Shown here in pieces: positions 59,212 to 64,000 of a stretch of DNA of 64,000 nt. The notes beneath the pieces are model-generated. The model searched no databases. It saw nothing but the letters and a program-made list of their open reading frames with translations, and was not told the origin of the DNA. The position numbers and the translations under genes are program-made. Source of the DNA: Maioricimonas rarisocia (lineage in GTDB: Bacteria > Planctomycetota > Planctomycetia > Planctomycetales > Planctomycetaceae); the NCBI RefSeq assembly GCF_007747795.1, contig NZ_CP036275.1:7370001-7434000 (forward strand). The letters run 5' to 3'. Within the stretch, counting starts at the first letter, position 1, and each line of letters starts with the position of its first letter.

Positions 59212-59980
59212 AGCGCATGCTCGCCTTGATGGGGCGAGCATGGCACCCGTCGATCCGATCCGTTGACGGGCCGCTTGAGGTAATGCCTCTTGCCGGCTGC
59301 GCCGGCCCCGGTTGACGAGCAACCGGGGGTACCCTTTAAGAGCTGCTTCCGCCAGGCAGTACGACATGCTCGCCTTGTCGGGGCGAGCAGGGCACCCTGT
59401 ATGCACTACGCTGTACGGCACGTTCGCCTCGAAGGGCGGGCAGGGCACCCGTCGAGGGGCTCTGCAGCAGTTCGGGACTTGTCTGGCCGGTGAGCATCAG
59501 GACAGGCAGGAATGCCTGCCCCACCGGGCCGAATGTAGTGGGGGGCGGGACAGGTTACATGTCGAGCAACACAGGTTCGGACTGGTCCCGGGAATGCCAG
59601 GCTCGCGCGTGCCTGCTGATTCGCTTGCACGCTCTCACACGACCTCCTGTGCCTTCGGCACCCAGACACCTCCTGTGTCTGGGCCACCCTCCCGGGATGA
59701 ACGCGCCAAACGTTTCTGCAGTGCCGCCGCACGTAAGTGGGGCAGACATTCCTGTCTGCCCTTTCTTCATCGTAAGCAGGGTTGTCGCCATCCGGGGCGT
59801 ACCGGTTGATCTCGCACGGCACCACTCCTGTTTGACACGCATGCTCGCCTTGACCGGGCGGGCATGACACGCCGCATCCCACTACGCTGTACGGAACGTT
59901 CGCCTCGAAGGGCGGGCAGGGCACCCGTTTGCACTATGATTGGCTCGGCCGGAACCAGACCTTCCTGATCTCCCACTCGC
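59212..59980. repeat. Array of REP-like hairpins, non-coding
   Basis: At least seven short palindromes in 0.75 kb. Examples are CATGCTCGCC/GGCGAGCATG (59216-59242), TGCTCGCC/GGCGAGCA (59367-59389), GGCAGG-AATG-CCTGCC, CAGACAC-CTC-CTGTGTCTG, and GGCAGACA-TTCC-TGTCTGCC. A 49-bp unit at 59404-59452 recurs at 59880-59928 with one mismatch, each preceded by a GCTCGCC-type hairpin. Several hairpin families are mixed. No protein-coding gene fits; open frames here are by-products of the repeats. Confidence 0.85.
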
Positions 59981-61000
59981 ATGAACTTCTCTGCCGAAGA
60001 CATCGCACGCGACTTGTACGGCGAACTGATGCGGCGGTTCGGCGAGATGTCGCCCACTCTCGAGGGACAGGGTCTCCACTGGCACTGCACGGCGGGCCGC
60101 GACGACCGCGACTGCCGTATTCACTGCCATACGATGCGGGACGACTGCGAGTACTTTACGGCCTTCAGGCAGAGCTGCGACGTCGTGGCCTGGTCGCGAA
60201 TCTCTTCGCGCGACGACACCCTGGACGCTGTGGCCGACTGGCTCGATGGCGTCGACATCCCCCACATGTACGAGCGCTACCGGTTCGTCGATGCCGGCAA
60301 ACGGAAGCTCAGCCAGATTCGCGATGACGTCTTCGCGGCGGAGCCGGACCTGCCCCCTCTGTGCGAGACAGAGCTCAGGCAGCACGCGGCCGACATCTAC
60401 TCGCTGTACTTCCGGGGGAGCGATCGCTCCTGCAGGGTGTCGTACTACGGCAGGAATGAGTGGCCCGACGCCAGGTTCTTGTGGAGTGGCCGTCAGCTGC
60501 TCGAGTATCAGCCGCAGGACAACACGCAGCTTGCTGCGGTCCTGAACGCATGGATCGGCGAGACACTGGCCCCCTCGGCGATGCGGAGGCGGTTCCCGTG
60601 GCTGACGATCGGCCCGGTTGCCGATTACTACGAAGCAGGGCAGCCGTACGAAGGCGAATGCGTCATGAGTTGGGACGCAATTGAGGAGTTCTTCGACGAC
60701 GAACGCCTGCCGTGGGCCGACGACGTGAAGCAGTTGGTCAGTGCGATGCGGACACACGGTTACGACCGCACCCTGCGGGCGGGCCAGTCGTTGTGGTCGC
60801 TGGTTCTCTCCCGTTCCCGCCGGCACGGCCTGCGGATCGATCAGCCGTGCATCGCGTTCCGGTTTCACCGCAGCGGCATGACCGTCTCCAACGCACTCGA
60901 AGATCGCCGGAATCCGATCACGACAGAGCATGCAGAGATTCAGCTGACAGCGGACGTCGATACGTTGCTCAAGCAATTGGAAGCCAGGCCGGTCGATTGA
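59981..61000 (+). CDS. Hypothetical protein, 339 aa
   Basis: Begins MNFSAEDIARDLYGELMRRF. Soluble, mixed composition with many Cys/His/Trp in the first third (GLHWHCTAGRDDRDCRIHCH, then DCEYF) that might bind a metal. A later section is CRVSYYGRNEWPDARFLWSG, and the C-terminus AEIQLTADVDTLLKQLEARP is helical. No known domain. The start is supported by the sensible sequence from the first codon. It has the normal GC codon pattern of the window. It sits alone between the REP array and the ferritin-like gene. Confidence 0.72.
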   Translation: MNFSAEDIARDLYGELMRRFGEMSPTLEGQGLHWHCTAGRDDRDCRIHCHTMRDDCEYFTAFRQSCDVVAWSRISSRDDTLDAVADWLDGVDIPHMYERYRFVDAGKRKLSQIRDDVFAAEPDLPPLCETELRQHAADIYSLYFRGSDRSCRVSYYGRNEWPDARFLWSGRQLLEYQPQDNTQLAAVLNAWIGETLAPSAMRRRFPWLTIGPVADYYEAGQPYEGECVMSWDAIEEFFDDERLPWADDVKQLVSAMRTHGYDRTLRAGQSLWSLVLSRSRRHGLRIDQPCIAFRFHRSGMTVSNALEDRRNPITTEHAEIQLTADVDTLLKQLEARPVD

Positions 61001-61181
61001 CGGGTTCGGCGGAGGAGATGTGCTCGCGGTCTGGGGGCGTCGCTGCGCGACGACCGCCAGCCACCCGCGGCAGAGCACGAGCCGTAATTCTCATTGATCG
61101 GCGCCAGCAATCCCGTATCGTCGGTACGTAACGCTCACAGAACTCCGTCCCCCCCCCGGTCCAGCACGACAGGATCCGCCC

Positions 61182-61952
61182 GTGCCGACGTCCCTCGAGT
61201 GGCGGCAGTATTACGAGCAGAACGCCCGGTCGCTGCTCCCGATCCCGTGGGAAGCCGGCAATGAGCTGACCGCCGACGAACGCCGGGCCGTTGCCGACTC
61301 GGTCCAGGGGTTTCAGGCAGGCGAAAGCTCCGAAGGTCGTCACCTGTACCGCGATGCCGAACGGTACGCACAGAAGACCGGCGATCACGAGTATCTTGCC
61401 GCCATCCGGCTGTTTATTGCCGAGGAACAGCGGCACGCCCGCGACCTGGCCCGGTTCCTCCAGCTCAACGACATTCCGATCATCCGCACGACGTTTCCCG
61501 ACCGTGTCTTCCGGAAGCTGCGGCACATGTTCGGCGGGCTGGAGATCTCGGTCGCCGTGCTGATCACCGCCGAGATCATCGCCAAGGTGTACTATGCCGC
61601 GCTGCAGAAGGCGACCGGCTCGACGGTGCTCATCGCTCTGTGCGAACAGATCCTGCGGGATGAAGAGAAGCACGTCGCGTTTCAGGCCGAGCAGCTTGGC
61701 AGGCTTCGCCGCGGCCGCCGTCGACTGCTGCAGGCGATGACGATGGGACTTCAGCGGTTTCTGTATTTCGGCACCTGCATCGTGGTGTGGTGGTATCACG
61801 GCCGGGCGTTCCGGAAGGGGGGCGTGAACCTGAGGCAATACTGGCGATCCTGCTGGAGGGAGTTCAACGGGGCGTTCGCCATTGCCGCGCGGGTGGCGAG
61901 CTCTCCGGTCCCCGTATCCGCAGCCGTGCCGGCCCCGCAGGCACCGATCTGA
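61182..61952 (+). CDS. Ferritin-like di-iron protein
   Basis: 256 aa from a GTG at 61182 (PTSLEWRQYYEQNARSLLPI). A four-helix ferritin-like core is shown by the metal-ligand pairs: Glu in GESSEGRHLYRDAE, EEQRHARDL, EIIAKVYYAAL and DEEKHVAFQAEQL. Such proteins are carboxylate-bridged di-iron oxygenases or desaturase-like enzymes. The C-terminal segment (RFLYFGTCIVVWWYHGR) is hydrophobic and may associate with the membrane. A run of nine C lies about 25 bp before the start codon. It might act with the adjacent acyltransferase in lipid chemistry, inferred only from position. Confidence 0.82.
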   Translation: MPTSLEWRQYYEQNARSLLPIPWEAGNELTADERRAVADSVQGFQAGESSEGRHLYRDAERYAQKTGDHEYLAAIRLFIAEEQRHARDLARFLQLNDIPIIRTTFPDRVFRKLRHMFGGLEISVAVLITAEIIAKVYYAALQKATGSTVLIALCEQILRDEEKHVAFQAEQLGRLRRGRRRLLQAMTMGLQRFLYFGTCIVVWWYHGRAFRKGGVNLRQYWRSCWREFNGAFAIAARVASSPVPVSAAVPAPQAPI

Positions 61953-62079
61953 AGGTCATCGCTCGCGGAACGGTCGTGCCGTGACGTCTTTTGACTGACG
62001 CGTCGTGGCCCCCTGACGTGATCGCCTCCGGGAACTGCCGGATGGGCCGCATGCAGCTGCCGCTATACTGGGCCGCACG

Positions 62080-63054
62080 ATGGGATACATCCCCGCAGAG
62101 TTCGGCCTGGCGATTGCGGTCGCGTACCTGATTGCGCACGCGGCCTGGCCGCTGCTTGCGCGGGGCGGAATGAGCAATGGCGTGGGCGTCGTCGTCGCGG
62201 TGGTCGCGATCGGTGCGTGCCCGCTGCTGATCCCCGCACATCACGTCGTGGACCGGGCGTTCTCGTGTCTGCTGTTTCTCGATCCGATCTTTCGCCTGGT
62301 GGATTACGCGCGGCAGGTGCGACAGGGGAAGGCGGGGCCGGTGTCGTGGAAAGAGCGGGCGATCTTTCTGATTCCCTTTCCGTTTCTGCTGACGGTTCTG
62401 GGTGCGAAGCGGCGGGCGCGGGCCGAACCGCGGTTGCCGGCGGCGAACGTCATCCGGTTTCTCATCGCGTTCACGCTGGGGGTGGGGGCGTTCCTGCTGT
62501 GCATGATGAGTGATCGCGTGGCGGCACTGCGGGAGTCGTTCATTCTGGATCACCTTGTGAAGATGATTCTCTTTCTTGTGGTGGTCGAATCGGGCTCGCA
62601 GGCGCTGCTCGTCCTCGAGCGGGCGTTCGGCTATCGGGCTCCCCCCATCATCAACCAGGTGTGGCGATCGCGTACGCCGGCCGAGTTCTGGATCAGGTTC
62701 AACCAGCGGGTCCAGCAGTGGCTGTACCTGAACGTATTCGTGCCGGCCGGGGGACGCAGGCGGCGGGTGGTGGGCGTGCTCGCGGTGTTTCTGGTGAGTG
62801 GCCTGTTCCACGAGATTTTCTTTGCGGTCTCCACGCGTCGGGTCGACGGGTACCAGCTCATCTTCTTCATGCTGCAGGCGCCGGCCGTGCTGGCATCGCC
62901 GTTGCTGGATCGCCTGGCGGGTCTGGGCATTGCCGGACGGATCGCCGCCCACGGGCTGACGTGGCTGTGGTTCGCGGTGACGTCGCCATTCTTCTTCCAT
63001 GCGGCAGACCGGGTGTTCGAGTTCTTCTACGCGAGCCAGCCGTGGCTGCCGTGA
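62080..63054 (+). CDS. MBOAT-like/wax-synthase-like membrane acyltransferase
   Basis: 324 aa with about eight membrane segments (EFGLAIAVAYLIAHAAWPLL, VVVAVVAIGACPLLIP, RAIFLIPFPFLLTVL, VIRFLIAFTLGVGAFLL, DHLVKMILFLVVVES, VVGVLAVFLVSGLFHEIFF, LIFFMLQAPAVLASPLLDRL). The motif FWIRFNQRVQQWLYLNVFVP followed by VSGLFHE, with the conserved His, is the hallmark of MBOAT/wax-ester-synthase-like O-acyltransferases. Substrate unknown. It follows the ferritin-like gene by 127 bp on the same strand. Confidence 0.82.
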   Translation: MGYIPAEFGLAIAVAYLIAHAAWPLLARGGMSNGVGVVVAVVAIGACPLLIPAHHVVDRAFSCLLFLDPIFRLVDYARQVRQGKAGPVSWKERAIFLIPFPFLLTVLGAKRRARAEPRLPAANVIRFLIAFTLGVGAFLLCMMSDRVAALRESFILDHLVKMILFLVVVESGSQALLVLERAFGYRAPPIINQVWRSRTPAEFWIRFNQRVQQWLYLNVFVPAGGRRRRVVGVLAVFLVSGLFHEIFFAVSTRRVDGYQLIFFMLQAPAVLASPLLDRLAGLGIAGRIAAHGLTWLWFAVTSPFFFHAADRVFEFFYASQPWLP

Positions 63055-63249
63055 TCGCGCGTATCAAGAGACACGAACCGCGACTGTGAATGGCACAGGC
63101 CAGACAGGAACGTCGGCTCCTCCAGATCTGCGAAGGGGGGCAGGACCGATCGGGTCCCCGTGCATCTGCCGTGGCGTCCCGGTATCCTCGCTGGAGATGT
63201 CGCCCTCGCTTGCGGCCGCCACTTTTGCACCTCATGGAGCTGTGTCCTG

Positions 63250-63666
63250 ATGCACTTTCATCCGTCTTTCCGGTTCGTTCACGTTGCGGTGATCCTCATG
63301 ACCATCGCACTTTTCGGATGCCAGGAGTCCGCGCAGCCGCCCGCTGCTCCTGCTCCTCCGGCCGACCCGGAAGAAGTGATCCGACAGATCATTGCCGACA
63401 GCGACGAGAAGCTCGAGGCGGCCCTTGCCGAGGAAGATGTCTCGACCACGGCCAGTCAGATCGTCAGTGCTCTGGACGACTACGAGGACCATGGCGCGAT
63501 GCATCAGTTCGAGGAGTTCCATCGAGGCATCCAGGATCTGGCCGGCATGGCGCATCAGGGTGCGTCACAGGAGGAACTGCAGGCGAAGATCAGCGAGTTG
63601 AAGCAGCTGGCGGACGAGCTGCTTGCGGAGTCGAGAGAGATCGAGCCCGCGAGCGAGCAGGAATGA
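63250..63666 (+). CDS. Small helical lipoprotein
   Basis: 138 aa from the ATG at 63250. A lipoprotein signal peptide ends in ALFGC (lipobox, Cys at residue 23), then comes a Pro/Ala linker (SAQPPAAPAPPADPEEVIRQ). The remaining hundred residues are acidic and helical (EEELQ-type heptads, KQLADELLAESREIEPASEQ). Function unknown; likely anchored in the outer or cytoplasmic membrane facing the periplasm. Confidence 0.78.
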   Translation: MHFHPSFRFVHVAVILMTIALFGCQESAQPPAAPAPPADPEEVIRQIIADSDEKLEAALAEEDVSTTASQIVSALDDYEDHGAMHQFEEFHRGIQDLAGMAHQGASQEELQAKISELKQLADELLAESREIEPASEQE

Positions 63667-64000
63667 GTATCGCTGATCGTCAGTGGGAAGCCGGTCACGG
63701 CTGGCGTGTGCGTCCTGACACTCGGCCGGCCGATCACTCCGGCCGAAGCAGCCGGGCTCCCGGTGCGCGATCAGACCGACATTGAACTGATCGTCGATAG
63801 GACAATTGTGGACCTGAACCGCATCCCGCTGCCTGCCAGGACGACGGTCATCGACCGCCGATTCGTGGAATGAGGCGTCCCTCGCTCGGTGAAGTCACAA
63901 GTGGAGGCCCGCGCCAGCGAGTGGAGGGGACCATGGCGGGGCATCAGACCGTGCCGCGAAGAATCTGAACTTGCTTATGGGGTGGTGGTTCGGGTAGTTC
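63667..64000. other. Right-edge sequence with a possible gene fragment
   Basis: From 63706 (GTG) to 63873 a 55-codon frame reads VCVLTLGRPITPAEAAGLPV, then LIVDRTIVDLNRIPLPART. This looks like real protein but is short and begins abruptly, so it may be a gene remnant. The remaining 130 bases show nothing recognisable. Confidence 0.3.

Overview
The window is about 62% GC chromosomal DNA from a bacterium that most resembles a planctomycete (Planctomycetota, probably Planctomycetales). The evidence is indirect: a PEP-CTERM protein, a large Ser/Thr kinase fused to an AAA ATPase, DUF4062-NACHT and WD40 proteins, a TssB-TssC fusion, and tyrosine transposases of the kind common in that phylum. I cannot name the species from sequence alone.

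Layout. Positions 1-4.9 kb (minus strand) hold the end of a type VI secretion-like cluster: a TssB/TssC fusion with a four-fold C-terminal repeat, a methyltransferase with a regulatory domain and a partial coiled-coil protein, followed by a membrane protein. A tRNA-Ser(UGA) lies at 5.45 kb. Positions 5.8-34.4 kb are a minus-strand defence island. Its core is a complete type 2 BREX (Pgl) operon read right to left: pglW (NERD plus kinase), pglX (adenine methyltransferase), pglY (ATPase), pglZ (phosphatase), a 168-aa unknown, brxD (ATPase) and brxHI (Lhr-like helicase). Most junctions overlap (GTGA, TGATG, ATGA). Downstream lies a second overlapping cassette (453-aa unknown, PLD-like protein, SNF2-type helicase) and then a lone beta-class DNA methyltransferase.

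Two insertions stand out. Inside pglX a complete REP-associated tyrosine transposase (RAYT), flanked by two direct copies of a REP-like repeat array, is read in frame as about 376 extra residues. Between brxHI and the second cassette, a PEP-CTERM lectin-like gene sits between two perfect 36-bp direct repeats that duplicate the start of the 453-aa gene.

At 34.7-36.1 kb are an excisionase-type HTH gene with a perfect 24-bp palindrome upstream, and a convergent DUF429 gene. Positions 37-51.8 kb (plus strand) carry a STAND-type signalling region: a DUF4062-NACHT ATPase overlapping a WD40 protein by ATGA, two further paralogues of the WD40 protein's N-terminal domain (one with degenerate WD40 repeats, one with none), and a 1352-aa kinase-ATPase-TPR protein. 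Positions 52-57.4 kb hold a transposase remnant and a cluster of zinc-ribbon, membrane and TPR genes. Positions 57.7-64 kb hold a secreted protein, a truncated second RAYT with hairpin repeats, a 0.75-kb REP-like array, and genes for an unknown protein, a ferritin-like protein, an MBOAT-like acyltransferase and a small lipoprotein.
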